This document shows, piece after piece, positions 9,323-17,333 of a DNA stretch of 64,000 nt (position 1 is the stretch's first letter; every line of letters starts with the position of its first letter). Source of the DNA: Chloroflexota bacterium (GTDB lineage Bacteria; Chloroflexota; Anaerolineae; Promineifilales; Promineifilaceae). The DNA lies in assembly GCA_013112725.1 (NCBI GenBank), contig JABFFZ010000007.1, forward strand, positions 1 through 64,000. Direction: 5' to 3'. The position numbers and the translations under genes were made by a program. The notes beneath the pieces are model-generated. The model was not told the DNA's origin. It was given only the letters and a program-made list of their open reading frames with translations, and made no database searches.

Positions 9323-9347
9323 GTTGAACTCCTTCATTTGTGGGGAT

Positions 9348-9393
9348 GAGATTGGAGATTAGAGATTGAATCTCCAATTTCTAATCGCCAATC
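9348..9393. repeat. Self-complementary GAGATTG array between rhodanese and DUF302 genes
   Basis: GAGATTGGAGATTAGAGATT (9348-9367) pairs imperfectly with AATCTCCAATTTCTAATCGC and onward (9369-9393). It is a hairpin made of heptamer-like units. Confidence 0.65.
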
Positions 9394-9395
9394 CC

Positions 9396-9746
9396 CTATT
9401 TTACTTTACCCACTTTCGTAGATAACCCCTCTTTGGCCCAGGCGTTCATACCACCTTTGAGGTTCACGGCCGTGAACCCGGCGTTTTGCAGCTGGCGAGC
9501 AGCCCGTTTGCTGCGGCTGCCAGACTGGCAAATGCAAATGATTTCCCGGTTCTTGGACAGCTTGCCAAAGCGTTCTTCCAACTTCTCCAGGGGAATGGAA
9601 TCTGCACCGTTGATGTGGCCGTTGCGATATTCGGTTGTGGTACGCACATCTACCAGGATCGGGCCTGGTTTTTGGCGCAATTTATCTTGCAGTTCGGTAA
9701 CGGTAATGGTGGGTACAGTGCCAAACAGATTCTTCCAGATGCTCAT
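9396..9746 (-). CDS. Rhodanese-like domain protein
   Basis: A single-domain rhodanese (116 aa) with the usual architecture: VDVRTTTEYRNGHINGADSIPL (residues 32-53), the active-site loop CQSGSRSKRA with catalytic Cys near residue 73, and GGMNAWAKEG near the C-terminus. It probably transfers sulfane sulphur. The cytosolic form has no signal peptide. The start codon is followed by MSIWKNLFG. It may be co-transcribed with the DUF302 gene that follows, with the repeat hairpin between them. Confidence 0.92.
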   Translation of the reverse strand: MSIWKNLFGTVPTITVTELQDKLRQKPGPILVDVRTTTEYRNGHINGADSIPLEKLEERFGKLSKNREIICICQSGSRSKRAARQLQNAGFTAVNLKGGMNAWAKEGLSTKVGKVK

Positions 9747-10020
9747 ACTTATCCTCGTTGTATCTTAATGTAGGTGTCTAAATTACCAACCCGGAATTGT
9801 GCCACGAAGGGTGAATTCTGGCGAGAGTCAGCCTGTTTTCTGTTTTCTCATCAATTCTCAATTTACCGGGAGCCGGCGATTAAAATCGCGCCTACAAAGA
9901 GCAAAGCCCACCCTTCAACAGGTTCAGGGCAGGCTCTGCGTGAGCTGGGCGTCGGTCGGCGCAGGCCGACTTTGCCTTTTGTAGGTACAGATTTATCTGC
10001 CCAAGAGCGTCCTTTGTGGA
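9747..10020. repeat. Intergenic mosaic of dispersed repeats
   Basis: 274 bases without a credible gene. Contains an imperfect GGCGATTAAAATCGCGCC palindrome (about 9873-9890, related to the elements at 2952 and 35567). It also holds a CTTCAACAGGTTCAGGGCAG element (9915-9934), of the kind I associate with dispersed repeats in Chloroflexota genomes. The rest looks like decayed repeat sequence. Confidence 0.5.
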
Positions 10021-11925
10021 TCAGCGCACGGTGATTTCGGCGAGAGGAAAGGCATCTGTTTCCCCGGTGGGGGTCAAGACCGGCAGACGGGCGGTGGGGT
10101 CGGCGATGTCATACAGCCCTAGCAGCAGCGTATATTGGCCGGGTGGCAAATTGGCGGGCAGCAGCAGGCCATGATTGTCAATAATCGTTTCGCCCGGCGG
10201 CCAGATGGTGGTCAGATTCAGGCCACCGCCCGGTTCGCTGTCCCGTTGGGCCGCCAACTGCCCGTCTGGGCCAATGAGGTGCAGGAAGACTTTGTAGCGT
10301 TGGTCGAGGGACACGGCCGTTTGCCAGAACAGTGTCACCAGCACAATATCGCCTGGCCGGCGGTCGGTCTTGTTGAGTGTATAGCCAACCAGAGTAATGG
10401 CGTCACCAAAGGGGATTTGCACGGCCGTATCCATCTTATTTGCCGGTTCCGGCGACACGGCATAGACCACAAAGCGCACATCCCCCACCCACTCGTCCCG
10501 CGCTTTGAAGGCGTGGGCATCCAGCCAGCGTTCAATCAGCCGTTCCGGGTCGCGCTGTGCTTCGCCCCAGAAGACGGCGTACAGCCGGTCGTGTTGGGCG
10601 GTGATGGCGGTTAAGGCGGCGTCAACGGCCTCTGGCGTGGGGCGGCTGCGCCCTTCCGGCAGGGGGTACACGGCCGTATCGTCCGGGTAGTAGTAGGTAA
10701 ATACCTCCCATTGGTTGGGGGCATTGAGGATGATGCCCGCGCCCGGATAGTCGTCTGCCAGGATGCGGGCGGCTATGCTCCGATAATCGGCGCGGGCATA
10801 GGCGGGATTGGTATACAGATTGCGCAAAGAGGAGAAGGCGCCCAGGGTGAGGGCGACCATAAGCAGGATGGGCAGGATGATGCGGATAGAACGCTGCCGG
10901 GCGGTAGTCACGGCCGTGGCCAGCAGCACACATTGAAACGGAACGGCCACCAATAGAAATTTGAGATATTCTGGTTGCACCGTACCGGCGGCATACATGA
11001 ACAGGAGGGGGACAAACAGGCACACGGCCGTACCCCACACCCACCGCCGCCCCAGCCACAGCCCGATGAACAACAACATCACGACGATGAGTACGGCCCA
11101 TTGCACCGTTTCGGCGGCAATAGTCGCGCCAAAAGTCATCCAGGAAACGGCCGTGAGCAAAAACACCGGCAGCGATCCCCGTTCGCCCAAATCATCCACG
11201 CCAAACTGTTGGGCAAAGATGGGCAACCAGGGCGCATAAAGCAGCAAGGTGACCAACATCATACCCACCCAGGGCAGCGCCAGGCGGCGCACGGCCGTTG
11301 CCCAACCCACCGAACGCGCACATGTGAGCAGCCAGGCCAGCACAATCAGATTATGGGCGGCCAACACCGCCGGGAAAAAGTAGTGGGTATACAAACCGGC
11401 AGCCGCCAGCAGCACATAAGCCGCCGCCCAAAGCCAGCGTGCCCGGGCTGTCGCCGCCCGCCATTGCCACAAAACCCAACCGGACAGGACGGCGAACAGA
11501 CCCAGCAGGGCATACATGCGGGTTTCCTGGCTATAGTAAATGAGGGCGGGGTTCACGGCCGTTAACAAAACCGCCACCCACACCATCCCCCCGCGCCAAC
11601 GGTCATTTGGTCGCATCACCTTGCTGAACGCCGCCACCCCCGCCACCAGCAGCACCCCGGCAAACGCCGAAAAGGCCCTCAACCCAAACTCCGTGTCTCC
11701 CGCCAACTGCCGCCAGCCATGCAGCAGCAGGTAATAGAGTGGCGGGTGAATGTCGCTGGCAGTGCCCTCGATGATGAGGGCCACTGACCGTTCGCTCAGG
11801 CGGGCGCTGTTACCCTCATCATTCCAAAACGATTGCGAACCGAGTAAATGAAATCGTAACCCAAAGGCAAACAGCAGCAGCGCCACCAGAAAAACGCGGA
11901 AATATCTCCAATTAGTCAAGCCCAT
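10021..11925 (-). CDS. GT-C (PMT/ArnT-like) membrane glycosyltransferase
   Basis: 634 residues with about a dozen hydrophobic segments in the first two thirds. Near the N-terminus is the acidic signature FWNDEGNSARLSE with SDIHPPLYYLLLHGW shortly after, as in GT39/GT83-type transferases using polyprenyl-phosphate sugars. The C-terminal third (from about residue 490) is a soluble beta-rich domain (LVTLFWQTAVSLDQRYKVFLHL, LPPGQYTLLLGLYDI) as in many Chloroflexota homologues. The ATG at 11925 is followed directly by the first membrane helix. Donor and acceptor cannot be deduced. It stands alone and divergent from the thiolase gene. Confidence 0.85.
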   Translation of the reverse strand: MGLTNWRYFRVFLVALLLFAFGLRFHLLGSQSFWNDEGNSARLSERSVALIIEGTASDIHPPLYYLLLHGWRQLAGDTEFGLRAFSAFAGVLLVAGVAAFSKVMRPNDRWRGGMVWVAVLLTAVNPALIYYSQETRMYALLGLFAVLSGWVLWQWRAATARARWLWAAAYVLLAAAGLYTHYFFPAVLAAHNLIVLAWLLTCARSVGWATAVRRLALPWVGMMLVTLLLYAPWLPIFAQQFGVDDLGERGSLPVFLLTAVSWMTFGATIAAETVQWAVLIVVMLLFIGLWLGRRWVWGTAVCLFVPLLFMYAAGTVQPEYLKFLLVAVPFQCVLLATAVTTARQRSIRIILPILLMVALTLGAFSSLRNLYTNPAYARADYRSIAARILADDYPGAGIILNAPNQWEVFTYYYPDDTAVYPLPEGRSRPTPEAVDAALTAITAQHDRLYAVFWGEAQRDPERLIERWLDAHAFKARDEWVGDVRFVVYAVSPEPANKMDTAVQIPFGDAITLVGYTLNKTDRRPGDIVLVTLFWQTAVSLDQRYKVFLHLIGPDGQLAAQRDSEPGGGLNLTTIWPPGETIIDNHGLLLPANLPPGQYTLLLGLYDIADPTARLPVLTPTGETDAFPLAEITVR

Positions 11926-12109
11926 AGCCTGATTATATCTACGGCCGGAACGTCAGGGCGAACTACAAATCACCGGGCGGACAATGCCCCCGACCGACAA
12001 ACAGGCTACAATAGAGATATCGGCCAAAGTCCCAGGCCGAACTTCGGTTTACGGATTACAGATTGCACAAGGAGAGTTCATAGACGGCAGCCCACCACGA
12101 TAAACGAAA

Positions 12110-12141
12110 ATTCATAATTCATCCTTCATAATTCACAATTT
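12110..12141. repeat. ATTCATAATTCATCC intergenic repeat, copy 1
   Basis: The string is repeated almost identically at 33123-33152. In both places it ends just before a purine-rich ribosome binding site (CCAGGAGAACCC here, ACAGGAGG there). Confidence 0.65.
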
Positions 12142-12155
12142 CTCCAGGAGAACCC

Positions 12156-13367
12156 ATGACCCAAGAAGCCTATATTTTCGACGCTATCCGCACCCCACGC
12201 GGCAAAGGCAAATCCAACGGCAGCCTGTATGAAGTGGCCCCCATTGACCTGCTGGCCACGCTGATGCGCGCGATGCAGCAGCGATACGACCTGGACACCT
12301 CGCAGATAGATGACATTGTCCTCGGCGTCGTCTCGCCCATCGGCGAACAGGGGGCGGTGATTCCGCGCACGGCGGCTATCTACGCCGGCTGGGACGTGGA
12401 TACGCCCGGTATGCAAATCAACCGCTTCTGCGCCTCCGGCCTGGAAACGGTGAACATGGCCGCCATGAAGGTGCGCTCCGGCTGGGAAGAGCTGGTGGTA
12501 GCCGGCGGCGTGGAATCCATGAGCCGCATCCCCATGGGGTCAGACGGCGGGGCGTGGATTATGGACCCGGCGGTGAACACCAGAACCCACTTTGTGCCCC
12601 AGGGGATCAGCGCGGATTTGATTGCGACGATTGAGGGCTACGGCCGTGAAGACATAGATCGTTTCGCCCTGCAATCCCAGCAGCGCGCCGCCCACGCCCG
12701 CGACAATGGCTACTTTGACCGCTCCGTGGTGCCCGTGCGCGACCAAAACGGGCTGCTCATCCTGGAAAAAGACGAATACATCCGCCCGGACACAACGATG
12801 GAGGGGCTGGGCAAGTTAAGCCCCGCCTTTGAAATGATGGGCGAGATGGGCTTTGACGCCGTAGCCATGCAGCGCTACCCGGAGGTGGAGCGGATCAACC
12901 ACGTGCATACCGCCGGGAATTCGTCCGGCATTGTGGATGGGGCCTCACTGGTGCTGATCGGCAGCAAGAAGAAGGGGGAGGCGTTGGGGCTGAAGCCGCG
13001 CGCCCGCATCGTGGCGGGGGCGCTGGTGGGCACGGAACCGACCATTATGCTGGTTGGCCCCGGCCCGGCGACCAAAAAGGCGTTGAAACAGGCGGGCATG
13101 ACGGTGCAGGACATTGACCTGTTTGAAATCAACGAGGCGTTTGCCGTCGTGCCATTGCGTTACATGCGCGACTTGGGCATTGAAGGGGCGGAGAATGTGA
13201 ACGTCAACGGCGGCGCGATTGCCATGGGCCACCCCCTCGGCGCCACCGGGGCCATGTTGCTGGGCACGGTGCTGGATGAGTTAGAGCGGACGGGGATGGG
13301 TACGGCCGTGATTTCCCTCTGTGTCGGCGGCGGCATGGGCATCGCGACGGTCATTGAGCGGGTGTAA
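12156..13367 (+). CDS. Thiolase (acetyl-CoA C-acyltransferase)
   Basis: Cleaves 3-ketoacyl-CoA in beta-oxidation, or condenses acetyl-CoA. At 403 aa the length is normal. The nucleophilic Cys sits in NRFCASGLE (near residue 90), NEAFAVV follows near 327, the catalytic His is in [15 protein letters not shown] (near 350) and the second Cys in SLCVGGGMG near the C-terminus. The ATG is preceded by CCAGGAG. With the FadB-type gene at 13873 on the same strand it forms a classical fadA-fadB pair, here separated by a small foreign-looking gene. Confidence 0.95.
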   Translation: MTQEAYIFDAIRTPRGKGKSNGSLYEVAPIDLLATLMRAMQQRYDLDTSQIDDIVLGVVSPIGEQGAVIPRTAAIYAGWDVDTPGMQINRFCASGLETVNMAAMKVRSGWEELVVAGGVESMSRIPMGSDGGAWIMDPAVNTRTHFVPQGISADLIATIEGYGREDIDRFALQSQQRAAHARDNGYFDRSVVPVRDQNGLLILEKDEYIRPDTTMEGLGKLSPAFEMMGEMGFDAVAMQRYPEVERINHVHTAGNSSGIVDGASLVLIGSKKKGEALGLKPRARIVAGALVGTEPTIMLVGPGPATKKALKQAGMTVQDIDLFEINEAFAVVPLRYMRDLGIEGAENVNVNGGAIAMGHPLGATGAMLLGTVLDELERTGMGTAVISLCVGGGMGIATVIERV

Positions 13368-13442
13368 TTGGATCACGGATGACACGGATTTAACGGATTT
13401 TCGCGGATTCCACAGCCATAATAGGAAGTTGAAACAGTTACC

Positions 13443-13856
13443 ATGTATCATGCAGATGATGGTGAAAGATTTGAACGTGCTTGCGGTCACATATTTGTGG
13501 ATATTTATGATTACTTCGCCCAAAAAGGTAGTTTAATTCGAGATCAAGACGACACCGTTTACGTACTTGGTATTGCAGATCAGTTGTTATCTTTACTTGA
13601 AGCTATTCGAGAGGGGCACAAGCAAGAATGGATACAAGAACAACTAGACAAATACATCAGCCCCAATGTAGCGTTGAACAGCCTATTTAGAAGTATTGTT
13701 GAGAAACATAAACTGAAGTATGAGTTGCGTGTATTTGAATGCCCCAATTGCACTCGCTTGTTCATAGAGTCTAATCCTGGCTCAAGTGATTTCTGCTGTT
13801 ACAGATCAGAGGACAAAGATAGCTTTCCAATCCTGCGATCAAACAGACTCAGCTAA
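13443..13856 (+). CDS. AT-rich orphan protein with possible zinc knuckle
   Basis: Unrecognised 137 aa protein lying between the thiolase and FadB genes. It is visibly richer in A and T than both neighbours and carries no ACGGCCGT octamer, suggesting recent acquisition. The N-terminal two thirds look helical (FERACGHIFVDIYDYFAQKG, LLSLLEAIREGHKQEWIQEQL). The C-terminus has CPNC followed about 18 residues later by FCCYRSED, which could bind a metal. No membrane segment. An immunity- or regulator-type role is possible but unsupported. Confidence 0.55.
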   Translation: MYHADDGERFERACGHIFVDIYDYFAQKGSLIRDQDDTVYVLGIADQLLSLLEAIREGHKQEWIQEQLDKYISPNVALNSLFRSIVEKHKLKYELRVFECPNCTRLFIESNPGSSDFCCYRSEDKDSFPILRSNRLS

Positions 13857-13872
13857 AAAGTGGAAAAAGAAA

Positions 13873-15996
13873 ATGGCAATTCGATATGAGAAAGATGAAC
13901 GGAATATCGTGACGCTGACGCTGGATATGCCGGGGCGGAATGCGAATGTGATTAACGCGGCATTTGGCGCGGCGCTGGCGGAGGTGTTGACGCGGCTGCA
14001 AACGGAACCTGACCTGGCGGGCGTTATCCTCACCTCGGCCAAGAAGACGTTTATGGCCGGGGCTGACCTGGAAGATTTAGACCTGTTTAGCGATGCCGCC
14101 AAAGTGTTTGCGGGCAGCCAGGCGCTGAAGGCGGGCTTCCGGCAGTTGGAGACGTTGGGTAAACCGGTGGTGGCGGCGTTGAACGGCACGGCCGTCGGTG
14201 GTGGATTTGAACTCGCTCTGGCCTGCCATCACCGGGTCGCTCTGGATGACCCGACCATCAAGTTTGGCTTCCCAGAGGTGACGTTGGGGCTGCTGCCCGG
14301 CGGCGGCGGCGTGGTGCGCCTGACGCGCATGATTGGCCTGCAAAACGCCTTCCCCTACCTGATGGAAGGCAAGCAGGTGAAACCTCAGGAAGCGAAAGCC
14401 GCCGGTCTGATTGACGATCTGGCAGCCGATGGGGACGAGTTGATGGCTAAAGCGCGCGCCTGGATTGCTGCCCACCCCAAAGCACAGCAGCCCTGGGATA
14501 TGCCTGGCTACAAAATGCCCGGCGGCAACGCCCAAAACCCCAAAGTGATGCAAATGCTGGCTATAGCCCCGGCCATGCTGCGCAAACAGACGTATGGCAA
14601 CTATCCCGCACCGGAAGCGATGATGCGCACGGCCGTACTCGGCTCCACCCTCACCTTTGACGCCGCCAGCCGGTTAGAATCCCGCGCCTTCGCCGAAGTC
14701 GCTACCAGTAACGTCGCCCGCAACATGACCACCGCCTTCTGGTTCCAGCTAAACGAGATCAACAAAGGGGCCAGCCGCCCCAACCTACCGCCGACGGAAA
14801 CGCACAAAGTGGGCGTCCTGGGCGCGGGCATGATGGGGCACGGCATCGCCTACGTCACCGCTTGGGCGGGCATGGACGTGGTGCTGAAAGACGTGACACA
14901 AGAGAAAGCCGAAGAAGGCAAGGCGAAGATCGCCGCGCTGGCCCAAAAACGGGTGGGGCGAGGACAGATGACGGCCGTCGAAAAACAAGCCCTCCTCGAC
15001 CGCATCCAAACCACCGGGGACGCCGCCGATTTGCAGGGGTGTGACCTGGTGATTGAGGCCGTCTTTGAAGACCGGGAATTAAAAGCACGGGTCACGGCCG
15101 AAGCGGAAGCGCAGTTGGCGGAGACGGCCGTGTTCGCCTCCAACACCTCCACCTTACCCATCACCGGGCTGGCGCAGAAGTCGGTACGGCCGTCGCACTT
15201 CATCGGCCTGCACTTCTTCTCCCCCGTCGAGCGCATGAAGCTGGTAGAAATCATCGTTGGCAAAGAGACAAACGACGAAACGCTGGCGAAGGCGTTTGAC
15301 TATGTGTTGAAAATCCGCAAAACGCCCATCGTCGTCAATGACAGCCGGGGCTTTTATACCTCGCGTGTTTTTGGCACGTATGTCAACGAGGGCATGGCCT
15401 TGCTGGCCGAAGGGCAGCACCCCCGCGCCATCGAAGCCGCCGGGCTGCAAGCCGGGATGCCCGTTGGCCCGTTGGCCGTCAGCGATGAAGTCAGCCTGAG
15501 CCTGATGGTTCATATCCGCCAGCAAACGGCTAAAGACCTGGCCGCCGAAGGCAAAGAAATCCCGCAGCATCCAGCCTTCCCGGTGGTAGATGCCATGGTA
15601 GCCGAAAATCGTCTGGGCAAAACACACGGCGCGGGCTTTTATGACTATCCCGCCGACGGCAAAAAGCTGTTGTGGGCCGGCCTACGCAATCTCTTCCCGC
15701 CCAACGGCCAATTGCCTCAAGCAGAAATGATTGAGCGGCTGCTGTTTGTGCAGGCATTGGAAACGGTGCGCTGCCTGGAAGAAGGCGTCTTGCGCTCCGT
15801 CGCCGACGCCAACATCGGCAGCATCTTTGGCTGGGGTTTTGCGCCGTTCAAAGGCGGTACGCTGCAATTCATCAACGATTATGGCCTACCCGCCTTTGTC
15901 GCCCGCAGCCGCGAACTGACCGCCCAATATGGCCCTCGCTTTGCACCTCCGTTGTTGTTACGGCAAATGAGTGAACAGGAGAAAAATTTTAGATGA
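13873..15996 (+). CDS. fadB: Bifunctional enoyl-CoA hydratase / 3-hydroxyacyl-CoA dehydrogenase (FadB/FadJ type)
   Basis: Carries out the second and third steps of beta-oxidation. The N-terminal crotonase domain (to about residue 190) shows KKTFMAGADLEDLD (oxyanion loop) and GTAVGGGFELALACHHRVA. The dehydrogenase half starts at VGVLGAGMMGHGIAYVTAWAG with the NAD dinucleotide fold, then HFFSPVERMKLVEIIVG and the C-terminal helical domains. I set the start at the ATG at 13873 (MAIRYEKDE). The frame is open further upstream but that part overlaps the orphan gene and has no family similarity. Full length is 707 aa. Its partner thiolase lies just upstream. Confidence 0.94.
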   Translation: MAIRYEKDERNIVTLTLDMPGRNANVINAAFGAALAEVLTRLQTEPDLAGVILTSAKKTFMAGADLEDLDLFSDAAKVFAGSQALKAGFRQLETLGKPVVAALNGTAVGGGFELALACHHRVALDDPTIKFGFPEVTLGLLPGGGGVVRLTRMIGLQNAFPYLMEGKQVKPQEAKAAGLIDDLAADGDELMAKARAWIAAHPKAQQPWDMPGYKMPGGNAQNPKVMQMLAIAPAMLRKQTYGNYPAPEAMMRTAVLGSTLTFDAASRLESRAFAEVATSNVARNMTTAFWFQLNEINKGASRPNLPPTETHKVGVLGAGMMGHGIAYVTAWAGMDVVLKDVTQEKAEEGKAKIAALAQKRVGRGQMTAVEKQALLDRIQTTGDAADLQGCDLVIEAVFEDRELKARVTAEAEAQLAETAVFASNTSTLPITGLAQKSVRPSHFIGLHFFSPVERMKLVEIIVGKETNDETLAKAFDYVLKIRKTPIVVNDSRGFYTSRVFGTYVNEGMALLAEGQHPRAIEAAGLQAGMPVGPLAVSDEVSLSLMVHIRQQTAKDLAAEGKEIPQHPAFPVVDAMVAENRLGKTHGAGFYDYPADGKKLLWAGLRNLFPPNGQLPQAEMIERLLFVQALETVRCLEEGVLRSVADANIGSIFGWGFAPFKGGTLQFINDYGLPAFVARSRELTAQYGPRFAPPLLLRQMSEQEKNFR

Positions 15997-17310
15997 ACCA
16001 AGCAGCAAACGTTGGCTTCCGGTTACAAATTGATACGCTTTTGTTGTTGGCATTGGTAGCCGCCCATCTATGGTTCAATCCTGTAAGCAGCGCCTTAGTC
16101 GTACTAGCCGTGACTGTTTATGTGGTGCTTGATTTTATTGCACCTGAAAAAGAAGGGGGGGGGAAACGGCCGTTACGAGACGGCAAAAAGCGTCAATCTG
16201 GTGCGGTTTACCATTGTGCTGTTTGTGGTTCTCATTGCGGCCATTTTACCCACCGGTCTAAAAATCATACAGCGGCAATTGGCGGGGCCGGCCACATTTG
16301 CCCATGATGGTCTGATACAAACGGAAATTGCCATAGAGTATTTATTAGACGACCGTAACCCCTACACCGAAGATTACGCCGATACGCACATGGCTGATTT
16401 TCCTGGCAATGAGCCACCTTTTACCGACGCCCCCCTGTATCATAATGCCTATTTGCCTTTTTTATTCATCAGCAGCATTCCCTTTTACTGGCTTAGCCAG
16501 GCGACATTGGGATGGTACGATCAGCGTTTTGTCTACTTGTTAGCCTTTTTGGGTAGTGTGCTGCTGCTGACCCAAATAACCGACCCAAAGCGCCCCCGCG
16601 ACAAATTGGCAATTATTTTGGCCTTTGGCTTGAATTATCTAGGCATATTTTATCTGGCCGACGGCCGTAACGATATTATGGTTTTTTTCTTCTTTGCAGC
16701 TGCAACGTGGTTGTTGTCCTTAAACCGAGTACGCGGTGCCAGTTTAATGATCGGGCTGGCCATGGCCATCAAACACCAGGCATGGTTCTTCTTGCCATTT
16801 TTTATCCTGTTCCTGCTACCCAAACAACCTCAATGGAAAGACGGGCGCAAATTAGTTAGCCAAATCTGGCCTGTATTTTTAGGCGTACTCTTGTTTGTTG
16901 TGCCATTTCTAGTTTGGGATATGCACTCCTTTATTGATGATACCGTAACTTACATCAGCGGTTCTGGCCCCAACAGCTTCCCCATGAAAGGGTGGGGGTT
17001 CAGCACATTCTTACTTGTGACCGGCCTCGTTTCTGACCCGGAAGCTGCTTTCCCTTTTACCCTGTTTGCGCTGCTGGCCGGTTTGCCGGTCTTGTTCATC
17101 ATGCTTCGACGCCAATGGCGCGATAACAGCCTGCAAAATGCCTGGCTGGGCTTTCTCTTTTTCTCCTTTGTCTTCCAGTTTTTCTCTCGCTTTTTCAGCG
17201 ATAATTATGTGATTTTCACTCTGCAAATGCTTCTGGTTATCGCCTTTCTGAAACCGGTATATGCTACCTCCGCAAGTGAAGAACCACTCGCGCATAACAT
17301 TGTGGGGTAA
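15993..17310 (+). pseudogene. Polytopic membrane protein (GT-C/GT87-like), frame interrupted at a G9 tract
   Basis: The frame starting at 15993 (ATG overlapping the fadB stop as ATGA) encodes two membrane segments and runs into a tract of nine G residues at 16155-16163. Beyond it the correct sequence continues one frame over, from about 16165 to 17310. With eight G the two parts join as EKEGGGNGRYETAKSV and give about 439 residues with eight to ten hydrophobic helices. The motif YLADGRNDIMVFFFFAAA and later AIKHQAWFFLPFF resemble GT87-like mannosyltransferases. Either the gene is phase-OFF by slippage, truly broken, or the tract length is a sequencing error. Confidence 0.7.
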
Positions 17311-17333
17311 TTATTCAATTACCCGATACCCGC

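Noticed and set aside
9774..10034. 86-residue open frame containing STGSGQA
   Set aside because: It is a translation of dispersed intergenic repeats, without a ribosome binding site or family match.
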